Part shown: positions 7,980 through 15,454 of the stretch, piece by piece
Layout: the number at the start of each line of letters is the position of its first letter
How positions within the stretch are numbered: the first letter of the stretch is position 1
Origin: Blastococcus xanthinilyticus
Lineage (GTDB): Bacteria; Actinomycetota; Actinomycetes; Mycobacteriales; Geodermatophilaceae
Reading direction: 5' to 3'
Length of the DNA: 64,000 nt
Assembly: GCF_008124835.1 (NCBI RefSeq)
Contig: NZ_VNHW01000005.1
Span: 124,001-188,000 of the forward strand
The notes under the pieces: model-generated
The model's input: the letters and a program-made list of their open reading frames with translations, nothing else
The model's database searches: none
Told to the model about the DNA's origin: nothing
Program-made: the position numbers and the translations under genes

Positions 7980-8704
7980 CCCCTCGCCCGGTCCCCGGCT
8001 CCGCCCGGGTGCTCGAGGCGGCGCCCGTCGTCCGTGACGGACGCCGGCCGGCTGTCGGCCGTGCCGCGCGGTTCGGGGACGGCCGGCGCCACCCCCGACC
8101 GCCGGACCGGGACCGGCAGCGGCGGACGGACCACGAGGCTCATCGGGACGGTCCTCGGCTCCGGCGCCCACAGCGGTTCCGGCCAGCCCACGAAGGTCAG
8201 CGACGCCGTCACCGAGGCCGCCTCGCACGTCACCCGGTCGATCGCGCCGCCCCGGACCACGACCGCGGTCTCCCCGACCTCCACCACGACCTCCAGCCGG
8301 AACGCGAACGTGGCGACACGGTGTCCCTCCACGTGCAGTCCCACCTCGAACTCTTCCGTCCACGGCAACGGATGGGGCTGGAGGAGCACAGCGGTGACTT
8401 CACCGCTCCCGGTCGGGGGACCGGTCTCGCGCGCCGCGTCGGCCACCCGTTGATAGCCGGTCAGCCCTCGGAGGACGGGTGCGGCGACGTCCAGGTCGAG
8501 GATCTCGAGGGCGGCCCGGAGGATGCGGCTGTCCAGCAGCCGGAGCGTCGCGGCGGTGAGACGGTAGCGACGGGGCATGGCCGGCGCCGCCAGCCCGTCC
8601 GGCGGCAGCCGGTGCTCCATCGTGGCGACGACCGCGTCGCGGTCCGCCTCCCCGCGGGCGAGATCCCACAGCGTCGTGGGACACGTCAGCTCAACCGTCG
8701 CCAT
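7976..8704 (-). CDS. Hypothetical protein, partner of the PASTA-containing surface protein
   Basis: The 242-residue protein starts at an ATG with AGGAGGT five bases ahead and overlaps the upstream gene by 14 bases, so the two are translationally coupled. It has no signal peptide or membrane helix. The first third is helical (LTAATLRLLDSRILRAALEIL); the rest is beta-rich with many Val/Thr/Glu alternations (FAFRLEVVVEVGETAVVVRGG), and the last 60 residues are Pro/Arg-rich and look disordered. I do not recognise the family. Given the coupling it may work at the inner membrane face with the cytoplasmic tail of its partner. Confidence 0.65.
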   Translation of the reverse strand: MATVELTCPTTLWDLARGEADRDAVVATMEHRLPPDGLAAPAMPRRYRLTAATLRLLDSRILRAALEILDLDVAAPVLRGLTGYQRVADAARETGPPTGSGEVTAVLLQPHPLPWTEEFEVGLHVEGHRVATFAFRLEVVVEVGETAVVVRGGAIDRVTCEAASVTASLTFVGWPEPLWAPEPRTVPMSLVVRPPLPVPVRRSGVAPAVPEPRGTADSRPASVTDDGRRLEHPGGAGDRARG

Positions 8705-10091
8705 GCCGGACCTCCTGGAGCCGGGCCGCGGGGTCCCGACGGACCTCGAGGCGGACGCCGAAGCCGGGCGCGGTCGCGTCCGGGAAGCTGCCGTACGTGG
8801 GCGTCGGGTCGCCGAACAGCACGGCGACCTGCTGATCGACCCATCGCCGTTCCCGCCACCGCCGCCGGAGACGCGCGACCGCCGCCGCCGCGCCGCCCAC
8901 CACCAGCACGGCCAGCGGAGCGCCCACGGCCACCGGGCTGAGCGAGGAGGAGGCCGCCTGGGGTTCGGCCACCACGGCGGCTGCCAGCACGACCGCCACC
9001 GGGCTGTCCGCGGGCACCTCCGTCCCGGGGAGCGGGTCCTGCTGCACCACGGTCCCCTCCGCGCTCGACGGATTCGCCAGCCGCAACGCGGTCCCGGTGA
9101 GCGCGGCAGCCGCCTCGTCCTCGGTGAGCCCACGGAGATCGGGGACGACGACGCGCTCCTCGTCGGAGGTACCGCCCGGCGGAACCTCCTCGCCCGGGGG
9201 GGCCGGTCGGCCGGACGTCGGCCCACCCGGGACCACGGGGTCTCCCGTCGACGGGCCACCAGGCGTCAGCGCCGCCTGCCGCACCGTGAAGGTCGACCGA
9301 CCATCGCACGACGTCCTGAGGACCTGCGGACCCAGGGCCGCCGTCTCCGGCACCACGAACGTGGCCACGAACAGACCGGACCGGTCCAGCGCGCCCGCGC
9401 CGAGGGGGGCCTCCTCGTCGGCGAAGTAGACCTCCACCCGCCTCCCGTCGAAGGTGCCGAGGCAGGTGCCCGTCGCCACGCCCTCGGAGCCGGGCGATCC
9501 CGAGACGGGGTCGAGCCGGAGGTCGGGGGCGGCGAGGACCTCCAGGTCCGTGCTCACCGTGATCCCGTCGCACGTCAGCGTCACCGTGTAGGTGCCCCCG
9601 GATGCGTCGGGCGGCACCGGGAGGCGAGCGGACGCGGACTCCGCCTGCGTCTGCACCGTCGCGCCTTCCGCCTGCCACCCCGGGGGAAGGTCCAGCTCCG
9701 CCTCCCTGGTGCCCGGACTGCAGCCGCCGGAGAGCACGACGGTCGATCCGGCCACCGTCCACGGAGGGGTGACGTCGAGCGTCGGCCCGGCCGGCTCCCC
9801 GCCCTCCTGCCCAGCGCCTTCCTCGACCTCGACCTCGTCGTCCGGCTCGTCCGCGGTCGGCTCCGCGGGGTCGGGGTCGGAGTCGGCCGGGTCGGGGTCG
9901 TTCGGGTCGGGGTCGTTCGGGTCGGGGTCGTTCGGGTCGGGGTCGTTCGGGTCGGGATCGGCCGGCGCGAGCAGGGGCGCGGCCACCCCGGACGTGGCAG
10001 CAGCCCACCCGGGGACCGCCGCCCCGGGGGCAAGGGCCATGAGGACGGCTGCAGTCACCCAGGCCCCGGCGCCGATGGATCCGCTCTTCAT
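8691..10091 (-). CDS. Secreted single-pass membrane protein with NDPDP repeats, Ig-like regions and a PASTA-like domain
   Basis: The 466-residue protein starts MKSGSIGAGAWVTAAVLMALA, a signal peptide ending near residue 31. Then come an acidic Asp/Pro repeat tract (about 45-90), two beta-rich regions that each hold a cysteine pair (Cys124/Cys174 and Cys210/Cys262), a Pro/Gly linker, a PASTA-like domain at about 314-370 (VVVPDLRGLTEDEAAAAL), a membrane helix near 386-406, and a basic 60-residue cytoplasmic tail. The ATG at 10091 is preferred over a GTG 12 bases upstream because of the GGGGGA before it. PASTA domains bind peptidoglycan fragments or beta-lactams, so a cell-wall role is inferred. 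Confidence 0.75.
   Translation of the reverse strand: MKSGSIGAGAWVTAAVLMALAPGAAVPGWAAATSGVAAPLLAPADPDPNDPDPNDPDPNDPDPNDPDPADSDPDPAEPTADEPDDEVEVEEGAGQEGGEPAGPTLDVTPPWTVAGSTVVLSGGCSPGTREAELDLPPGWQAEGATVQTQAESASARLPVPPDASGGTYTVTLTCDGITVSTDLEVLAAPDLRLDPVSGSPGSEGVATGTCLGTFDGRRVEVYFADEEAPLGAGALDRSGLFVATFVVPETAALGPQVLRTSCDGRSTFTVRQAALTPGGPSTGDPVVPGGPTSGRPAPPGEEVPPGGTSDEERVVVPDLRGLTEDEAAAALTGTALRLANPSSAEGTVVQQDPLPGTEVPADSPVAVVLAAAVVAEPQAASSSLSPVAVGAPLAVLVVGGAAAAVARLRRRWRERRWVDQQVAVLFGDPTPTYGSFPDATAPGFGVRLEVRRDPAARLQEVRHGDG
9901..9960 (-). repeat. Four tandem 15-bp repeats coding Asn-Asp-Pro-Asp-Pro
   Basis: The unit TTCGGGTCGGGGTCG (plus-strand reading) occurs four times in direct succession, with one substitution in the last copy. 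It encodes NDPDP in the surface protein. Degenerate flanking units (DPAD, SDPDP) extend the tract. In-frame 15-bp units mean copy number could vary without breaking the gene. Confidence 0.9.
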
Positions 10092-10193
10092 GGCATCCCC
10101 CACCCGGAAGTGTTCGGGACTCCGGTCGAGTCCGACACCGACCTACGTCCCGAGCACCTGCGCCCCGCTGGTGGACCGGGCGGCCGGCACCAC

Positions 10194-10445
10194 CTAGCGG
10201 GGCCGGCGGATCCGCACCGGGCCCCGGGCGGTCCCGACGTCCACCACCTCGCCGCCCTGGGTCACCTCCACCACCCCCGCGTCCGCCAGCCGGCCGGCGG
10301 CGGCGCGCGCCTCGGGCATCAGCTCCCGCCAGCCGGCCGGATCGACGGCGCGGGCGGCCTCGGAGGGGCAGATCGAGGCCTCGGGACGGCGGCCGGCGAG
10401 CAGCTCGCCGATGGTGCGCTCCAGCGCGGCGGCGACGTCGTCCAC
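10194..10445 (-). CDS. DUF3253 family small protein
   Basis: The 83-residue protein carries the DUF3253 hallmark ICPSEAARAVDPAGWRELM followed by ARAAAGRLADAGVVEVTQGG and the terminal RGPVRIRRPR, a winged-helix-like fold of unknown role. The GTG at 10445 gives the usual length. It is divergent from the membrane-associated gene at 10525, with a 79-base gap. Confidence 0.8.
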   Translation of the reverse strand: MDDVAAALERTIGELLAGRRPEASICPSEAARAVDPAGWRELMPEARAAAGRLADAGVVEVTQGGEVVDVGTARGPVRIRRPR

Positions 10446-10524
10446 CCGCGCAGCGTGCCCGGACGGCGCCGGGCACGCCAGCGGTGGCGTGTGCCGCCGG
10501 GCCGGTCCCGGGTACCGCCGGAGG

Positions 10525-11040
10525 ATGAAGCGGACGAGGCTCGGCGTGGCCGGCAAGGGCAAGCGCGGGATCAGCACCCTGGGGTGGGCACTGCGCGGGG
10601 CGGCCGCGGGTGCGGCCGGGACCACGGCGCTCAACGCCGTCACGTACCTGGACATGGTGGTGCGCGGCCGGGGCGCCAGCTCCACCCCCGAGCGGACGGT
10701 GGAGCGGCTCGCCGACTCCGCGCACCTGCCCATCCCCGGGGACGACGCGACGCGCCGGAACCGCGTCGAGGGCCTCGGCCCGCTGACCGGGCTGGTGGCC
10801 GGCGTCGGGGTGGGCGTGGTCGGCGGGCTGGCCCGGGCGTCGGGCCTGCTCTCGGCGAAGCCGGTCGGGATCCTGCTGACCGGGCTGGGCGCGATGGTCG
10901 CGGCGAACGGGCCGATGACCGCGCTCGGCGTCACCGATCCGCGCACCTGGTCGGCGGCCGACTGGCTCAGCGACCTGGTGCCGCACCTGGCCTACGGCGT
11001 CGTCGTGAAGAACACCATCGACGCCTTCGACCGCCCCTGA
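10525..11040 (+). CDS. Hypothetical membrane-associated protein, 171 aa
   Basis: The protein has a basic start (MKRTRLGVAGKGKRGISTL) followed by three Gly/Ala-rich hydrophobic stretches (WALRGAAAGAAGTTALNAV, LVAGVGVGVVGGLARASGLL, ILLTGLGAMVAANGPMTALGV) and the conserved-looking ending SAADWLSDLVPHLAYGVVVK. I recognise a recurring actinobacterial hypothetical family without known function. The GGAGG immediately before the ATG is too close to act as a normal ribosome site, so the start is uncertain; a GTG at 10546 is the alternative. Confidence 0.65.
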   Translation: MKRTRLGVAGKGKRGISTLGWALRGAAAGAAGTTALNAVTYLDMVVRGRGASSTPERTVERLADSAHLPIPGDDATRRNRVEGLGPLTGLVAGVGVGVVGGLARASGLLSAKPVGILLTGLGAMVAANGPMTALGVTDPRTWSAADWLSDLVPHLAYGVVVKNTIDAFDRP

Positions 11041-11068
11041 GCGCCGCCGGACCGGGCAGACTGCCCGC

Positions 11069-11692
11069 GTGCACGAGATCACCAGCGAGGACCAGCTCCG
11101 CGAGCTGCTCGGCGACCCGGCCCCGGCGGCCCTGGCCAAGGAGCGGACGGCGCTGGCCGACCTGGACCGGGAGTGGCTGGCCGCCTCGCCGTTCTGCCTG
11201 GTCGCGACCAGCGCCGCCGACGGCAGCTGCGACGTCTCACCGAAGGGTGACCCGCCCGGGTTCACCCTCGTCCTGGACGACCGCACCATCGCGCTGCCCG
11301 AGCGGGCCGGCAACCGCAGGGCCGACGGCTACCGCAACATCCTGGCCAACCCGCACGTCGGGCTGATCTACCTGCTGCCCGGCCGCACCGACACCCTGCG
11401 GATCAACGGCCGCGCCCGCCTGGTCACCGACCCGGCGCTGCTGGACCGCATGGTCGTCAAGGGCCACCGCCCCGTCCTGGCCGTCGTGGTCGACGTCGAG
11501 CAGGTCTTCCACCACTGCGGCAAGGCATTCCTGCGGTCGCAGCTCTGGGACCCCGCCAGCTGGCGGCCCGAGGCGGTCCCGACCCGGGCGCGGATCGCGC
11601 ACGCGCTGGAGCGGAAGGACGAGCCGTTGGAGGCGCTGGAGCGCTACTACGCCGGCGCCTCCTACTCGGCCGGCCTCTACCCGACCCCCTGA
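11069..11692 (+). CDS. Pyridoxamine 5'-phosphate oxidase family, MSMEG_1061-like FMN protein
   Basis: The 207-residue split-barrel protein contains FCLVATSAADGSCDVSPKGD, the RRADGYRNILANPHVGLIYL strand-helix pair and TLRINGRARLVTD, all typical of the MSMEG_1061 branch of flavin/F420-binding PNPOx-like proteins. These usually reduce or bind small molecules rather than make PLP. The GTG start at 11069 follows CAGACT at a leaderless-type distance. It is convergent with a serine hydrolase and separated from it by a 60-base palindrome. Confidence 0.85.
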   Translation: MHEITSEDQLRELLGDPAPAALAKERTALADLDREWLAASPFCLVATSAADGSCDVSPKGDPPGFTLVLDDRTIALPERAGNRRADGYRNILANPHVGLIYLLPGRTDTLRINGRARLVTDPALLDRMVVKGHRPVLAVVVDVEQVFHHCGKAFLRSQLWDPASWRPEAVPTRARIAHALERKDEPLEALERYYAGASYSAGLYPTP

Positions 11693-11694
11693 CA

Positions 11695-11754
11695 GGCATA
11701 GGAAGCTTTACCTACGGATTCGGGCCCCGAACCGTAGGTAAAGCTTCCTATGCC
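11695..11754. terminator. 60-base near-perfect palindrome between convergent genes, probable bidirectional terminator
   Basis: The arms are 23 bases each and match perfectly (left arm begins GGCATAGGAAGC, right arm ends GCTTCCTATGCC). An inner TTCGGG/CCCGAA stem continues the pairing almost to the centre, so virtually the whole 60 bases folds on itself. It lies two bases after the stop at 11692 and four before the stop at 11759. The arms are clearly less GC-rich than the surrounding DNA. Confidence 0.8.
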
Positions 11755-11758
11755 CGGG

Positions 11759-13081
11759 TCAGCGCCAGCCGCCCTCGTCCACCCCGCCCGGCACGGGCGC
11801 CTGCGGGTCGTAGGGCGTGCGGGTGAACACGAACGTGTCCAGGTCCAGGTGGTCGGCGGCGAGGCGCAGGGTCTCCCCGGCGAAGTAGCCGTCCAGCCCC
11901 AGCCAGGTGCCGTCGTCGCGGCGGGTGAACCGGCTGGCCCGACCGCTGCGGCCGGGCAGCGGGCCGAGGTGCAGCAGGCCACCGGCCACCGAGCGCAGCA
12001 CGTACGGCGCCGGCCCCCAGAACCACACGCCCAGGCTCTCCAGCGGAACCGGCGACGGCGAGGGCGACCACGGCTCGACGACGCGCGGCTCGGCGCCCCG
12101 CAGGTCGGCCAGGAGGCCGAAGACCAGCGGGTCCAGCCCGCTGGTGGTGTTGGCCAGCGAGACGGCGCCGGTCTGCTCCTCCCGGTCGACGAAGACCCCG
12201 GCGAGGAAGCCGGGCATGGAGCCGCCGTGGCCCACCAGCGTCCGGCCCTCGACCCGCAGCACCTGCACGCCCAGCCCGTAGGCCGACCACCCGGGCGCGG
12301 AGGAGTCCACGCCGGCCGGCACGGTCATCTCCTCCAGCGTCGCCGGGTCGAGCACGCCGGCGGTGTCCCCGAGCAGGAAGGCGGCGAACCGGCCCAGGTC
12401 GGTCAGCGTCGCCCACAGCTGCCCGGCGGCGGCCATCACACCGGCGTGGTGCTCGGGCTCGGGGAGGACGACGTCGGCCCACGGGTGCACCGCGAGCCCC
12501 GCGGCCGCCGTCCCCGACGGGCGGGGCGTGGTGCGGGCCATGCCCAGCGGGGCGAGCACCTCGGCGGTCACCGCCTCCTCCCAGGAGCTCCCGCGCTGGC
12601 GGGCGACCAGCTCGCCGAGCAGGCCGAAGCCGAGGTTGGAGTAGTGGAAGCGGCGGGCCGCGCCCAGGACGACGTCGGTGTCCGCGAGCCCGAGGTCGGG
12701 CAGCGAGCCGCCCGGCGTGCGCTCCCACCAGCCGCCGGGGCTCTCCGCCGACGCGCCGGCCAGGTGGGACAGCAGCTGGCCGATCGTCCGATCGCCGAGC
12801 GGGGTGCCGGGCAGGTGGCGGTCCAGCGGGTCGTCGAGGTGCAGCCGCCCCTCGTCGCGCAGCCGCATCACCACGACCGCCGTCACGGTCTTGCTGATCG
12901 ACCCCAGCCGGTACTGGACGTCGGCGTGCGGCCCGGGGACCTCGCCCCGGCCGGTGGACCAGGCCAGGCCGCCGTCGCGCACCACGCCGGCGACCAGGCT
13001 GGGGGCGCGGCCGTCGCGCTGGACGCGCGCGGTGCGGGCGAGCAGCAGGCGGGCGGTGCTGGGCAGGACGGGTTCGGGCAT
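11759..13081 (-). CDS. Serine hydrolase, class C beta-lactamase/esterase family
   Basis: The 440-residue enzyme shows the SxxK nucleophile motif in RLGSISKTVTAVVVMRL and the second-motif tyrosine in FHYSNLGFGLLGELV, plus the GHGGSMPGF loop that replaces the KTG triad in this family. No signal peptide is evident, so it is probably cytoplasmic. Likely substrates are ester or D-amino-acid peptide bonds; a resistance role is not supported. The C-terminal quarter is a beta-rich extension (WFWGPAPYVLRSVAGGLLHLG) common in beta-lactamase-related esterases. Confidence 0.88.
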   Translation of the reverse strand: MPEPVLPSTARLLLARTARVQRDGRAPSLVAGVVRDGGLAWSTGRGEVPGPHADVQYRLGSISKTVTAVVVMRLRDEGRLHLDDPLDRHLPGTPLGDRTIGQLLSHLAGASAESPGGWWERTPGGSLPDLGLADTDVVLGAARRFHYSNLGFGLLGELVARQRGSSWEEAVTAEVLAPLGMARTTPRPSGTAAAGLAVHPWADVVLPEPEHHAGVMAAAGQLWATLTDLGRFAAFLLGDTAGVLDPATLEEMTVPAGVDSSAPGWSAYGLGVQVLRVEGRTLVGHGGSMPGFLAGVFVDREEQTGAVSLANTTSGLDPLVFGLLADLRGAEPRVVEPWSPSPSPVPLESLGVWFWGPAPYVLRSVAGGLLHLGPLPGRSGRASRFTRRDDGTWLGLDGYFAGETLRLAADHLDLDTFVFTRTPYDPQAPVPGGVDEGGWR

Positions 13082-13116
13082 GCCGGCGACCGTAGCGACC
13101 CGGACCCGCCCGTGGC

Positions 13117-13440
13117 TCAGGCGGTCAGCGCCCCGCGGGCGGGCAGCTCACCGCTGCGGGTGGCCCGCCGCTCGAACCAGATCGTGGCCAGCGGCGGGAT
13201 CGAGGCGGCGAGCGCCAGCAGCGTGGTGCCCCGTGACCAGCGCAGCGTCCGGGCGGCGGCCAGGGCGACCACGACGTAGAGCACGAAGACGCCGCCGTGG
13301 ATCGGCCCGAACACCTGGACACCGAGCTCGGAGGAGTCGAGGACCCGCTTCACGAACATCCCGGCCAGGAGGCCGAGCCAGGACAGCGCCTCGGCGACGG
13401 CGACGACGCGGAAGGCGGTGGACACGGTGCGCGGGTTCAA
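13117..13440 (-). CDS. DUF3817 integral membrane protein
   Basis: The 107-residue protein starts [22 protein letters not shown] after a short leader and has the DUF3817 signature [21 protein letters not shown] and [19 protein letters not shown], giving three membrane helices. A TTG at 13440 is the best start because GAGGA lies six bases ahead; a GTG at 13425 would remove only five residues. The family is often found near cell-envelope genes; the function is unknown. Confidence 0.8.
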   Translation of the reverse strand: MNPRTVSTAFRVVAVAEALSWLGLLAGMFVKRVLDSSELGVQVFGPIHGGVFVLYVVVALAAARTLRWSRGTTLLALAASIPPLATIWFERRATRSGELPARGALTA

Positions 13441-13545
13441 CGGACGTCCTCGGGTCGGGTGCGGTCTCCCCATCTTCGACGATCGGGCCGCCCGCCAGGT
13501 CCCCGCCCGGCTTGTGACCTCCGCTGCAGTGGCAGGGTCGGGAGG

Positions 13546-14082
13546 GTGCGCGGACTGGCCCGGCGGGAGTTCTGCCTGGTCCTGCTGCGCCGCATGGCCG
13601 ACGTCCGCCCCGACCTGACCGCGGCGGCGCTGCCCCGGCTGGGGGCGACCCGCGCGGAGGCGCACGCCGCGCACACCCGGTGGCAGGCGCTGCAGCACTC
13701 CCCCCGGGCGCCGCGCGGGCTGGCGTTGCGCAGCGCCGTCCTCGGGCCGCCGGAGGAGCTGGAGGACCGGCGCTTCGGCGACCTGGACGTGCAGGTCCGC
13801 CGCTGGCCGCTGCCGCTGTGGCCGCACCTGTGGTGGGAGGTGCTCAGCGGTCCCGGCGGCACGGTGCTCAACGAGCACCTGGTGCGGGCGCCCGGGTCGC
13901 CGGTGCCGGCCGCGTCGGCGGGGCGGCTGCTGGTCTGGGAGCACGTCCTCGACGACGTCGTCGGCCTGCCGGGAGCCCGGGGCGTCGACCCGGGGGTGGT
14001 GACCCGCTGGGCGGTCCACCTGCCCGGCGACGTGCGCGCGCTGTTCGTCTGGGGGTTGCTCCAGCAGGTGCAGCGGCCGTGA
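13546..14082 (+). CDS. Hypothetical protein, 178 aa
   Basis: A GTG at 13546 opens a frame with actinobacterial codon use. The protein is rich in Arg, Leu and Trp and contains [21 protein letters not shown], followed by [20 protein letters not shown] and a Leu-rich C-terminus ([11 protein letters not shown]). There is no signal peptide or membrane helix of usual length. I do not recognise the family. GGGAGG abuts the start too closely to be a normal ribosome site, so the start may lie elsewhere. It is divergent from the DUF3817 gene. Confidence 0.5.
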   Translation: MRGLARREFCLVLLRRMADVRPDLTAAALPRLGATRAEAHAAHTRWQALQHSPRAPRGLALRSAVLGPPEELEDRRFGDLDVQVRRWPLPLWPHLWWEVLSGPGGTVLNEHLVRAPGSPVPAASAGRLLVWEHVLDDVVGLPGARGVDPGVVTRWAVHLPGDVRALFVWGLLQQVQRP

Positions 14083-14094
14083 CCCGGCCGGGCG

Positions 14095-15162
14095 TCAGCC
14101 GGCGATGCGGTTGAACTTCGGCGTCGCGCCCATGCTGTCGACGCTGGCCACCTTCACCACGTCGCCGGACGTCGGCGCGTGCACCATCTGCCCGTTGCCC
14201 AGGTAGATCCCGATGTGGCTGACCGGGCTGTAGAAGGCGACCAGGTCACCGGCGCGCGCTTCGCCCCGGGACACCTGCGTGCCCATCGAGGACTGGCTGC
14301 GGCTGGAGTGCGGCAGGCTGAGCCCGGCGGCCCGGTAGGCGAACTGGACCAGGCCGGAGCAGTCGAAGGATCCGGGGCCCGAGGCGGCCCACACGTAGGG
14401 CTTGCCGCGCTGGGCCATGGCGATGTCGACGGCGGTCTGCGCGGCCGCGCTGTCGGCGACGACGGGCCCGGCGGCCGCGGGGGCCTCCCGCTCGTCCCGG
14501 CTGGCGCGCTCGGGCTCGGCGCTCTCCTCGGGCGCGCCGTGGGAGGCGAGCACGGCCTGGCGCTCCTCGGCGCTGAGCCGGTCGTACTGCGCGCGGTAGT
14601 CGGCGATCTGCTGCTCGAGCTCGGCCTGCTGGCCGGAGACCCGGTCGAAGGTCGCCTGGGCGTCGGTCGCGGCCTGCTGGGCGGTGGCCTGGGCCTGCGC
14701 GGCGGCGACGCCGGCCTGCGCGGCCTGGTCGAGGACGACGGCCTGGTGCCCGGCGATGGTCTCCAGCGTGGCGACGCGGGTGACGAACTCCTCCGCGGAG
14801 CCGCTGGTCAGGAGGGCGTGGAAGCCGCCGACGCTGTCGCCGGTGTAGGCGCTGCGGGCGATGCCGCGCACCGACTCCTGCGCCTGGGCCAGCGCGGCGG
14901 TGGCCTTCTCGAGCTCGGCAGCGGCGGCGGTGGCGGCGGCCTGCTGGGTGGCGAGCGCGTCCCGCGCCTCGTTGAACTGCTCGGTCACGACCTCGAGCTG
15001 GTGGCCGCGTTCGGCGACGAGCTGCGCGGCCTCGGCCGAGGTGGCCGGCGCACCGGGCTCGGCGGAGGCGGGGACCGCGGCGAGCAGGATGCCGACGGTG
15101 CCGACGAGGGCCAGGCCGGCCCGGCGGGTGCGGCGGGCGGAGGGGCGCAGGGGGGTCGCCAT
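14095..15162 (-). CDS. Secreted NlpC/P60 peptidoglycan endopeptidase, RipA-like
   Basis: The 355-residue preprotein has a basic N-terminus and signal peptide (LALVGTVGILLAAVPASA), a long Ala/Gln/Glu-rich coiled coil (about 40-230), and a C-terminal NlpC/P60 domain. In that domain the catalytic cysteine is in GSFDCSGLVQFAYRAAG and the histidine in VSHIGIYLGNGQMVHAP. It cleaves D-Glu-mDAP bonds in the cell wall, with the coiled coil acting as docking or autoinhibitory arm as in RipA and CwlO-type hydrolases. The ATG at 15162 has GGAGAG ten bases ahead. Direct GTCAC repeats upstream suggest MtrA control. Confidence 0.9.
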   Translation of the reverse strand: MATPLRPSARRTRRAGLALVGTVGILLAAVPASAEPGAPATSAEAAQLVAERGHQLEVVTEQFNEARDALATQQAAATAAAAELEKATAALAQAQESVRGIARSAYTGDSVGGFHALLTSGSAEEFVTRVATLETIAGHQAVVLDQAAQAGVAAAQAQATAQQAATDAQATFDRVSGQQAELEQQIADYRAQYDRLSAEERQAVLASHGAPEESAEPERASRDEREAPAAAGPVVADSAAAQTAVDIAMAQRGKPYVWAASGPGSFDCSGLVQFAYRAAGLSLPHSSRSQSSMGTQVSRGEARAGDLVAFYSPVSHIGIYLGNGQMVHAPTSGDVVKVASVDSMGATPKFNRIAG

Positions 15163-15280
15163 GGTGCGGCGGCTCTCCGATCTGGTGCTGGTGCCGTCTC
15201 GATCGGCGGGCGGTTCGACGGCGCCTGGCGTCACTCGGCAGTGACGGAACGCCCCGAAGGACGTACTCACGGTAAGCGTC

Positions 15281-15296
15281 GTGACCGGCCCGTGAC
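15281..15296 (-). promoter_or_regulatory. MtrA-like direct repeat upstream of the NlpC/P60 gene
   Basis: On the minus strand GTCACGGGCCGGTCAC contains two GTCAC copies with 11-base periodicity, the form described for MtrA response-regulator boxes upstream of actinobacterial wall hydrolases. It overlaps a TTGTCA hexamer about 135 bases before the start. The assignment is by motif likeness only. Confidence 0.4.
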
Positions 15297-15454
15297 AATG
15301 CCCTGAATGACATTCGTGTAATTCCGCCCGCGGCTGTCACACCAGCCCCACCGCGGCACTCCGGCCCCGCCAGCGTACCGCCGGGCCCACCCCGCGCCCG
15401 GCCCACCGGCCGGGGTCCGGTTTCGCAGCCGCGCCGCGGGACCACTACCCATGG

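Noticed and set aside
9901-9960. Tandem repeats considered as a CRISPR array or minisatellite of foreign origin
   Set aside because: Units are 15 bases with no spacers, are in frame, and encode a regular peptide within a secreted protein.
8577-11366. Long open frame of about 930 codons on the plus strand across several genes
   Set aside because: It runs antisense to the surface-protein pair and through two other genes, has low-complexity Arg/Gly composition and no recognisable domain.
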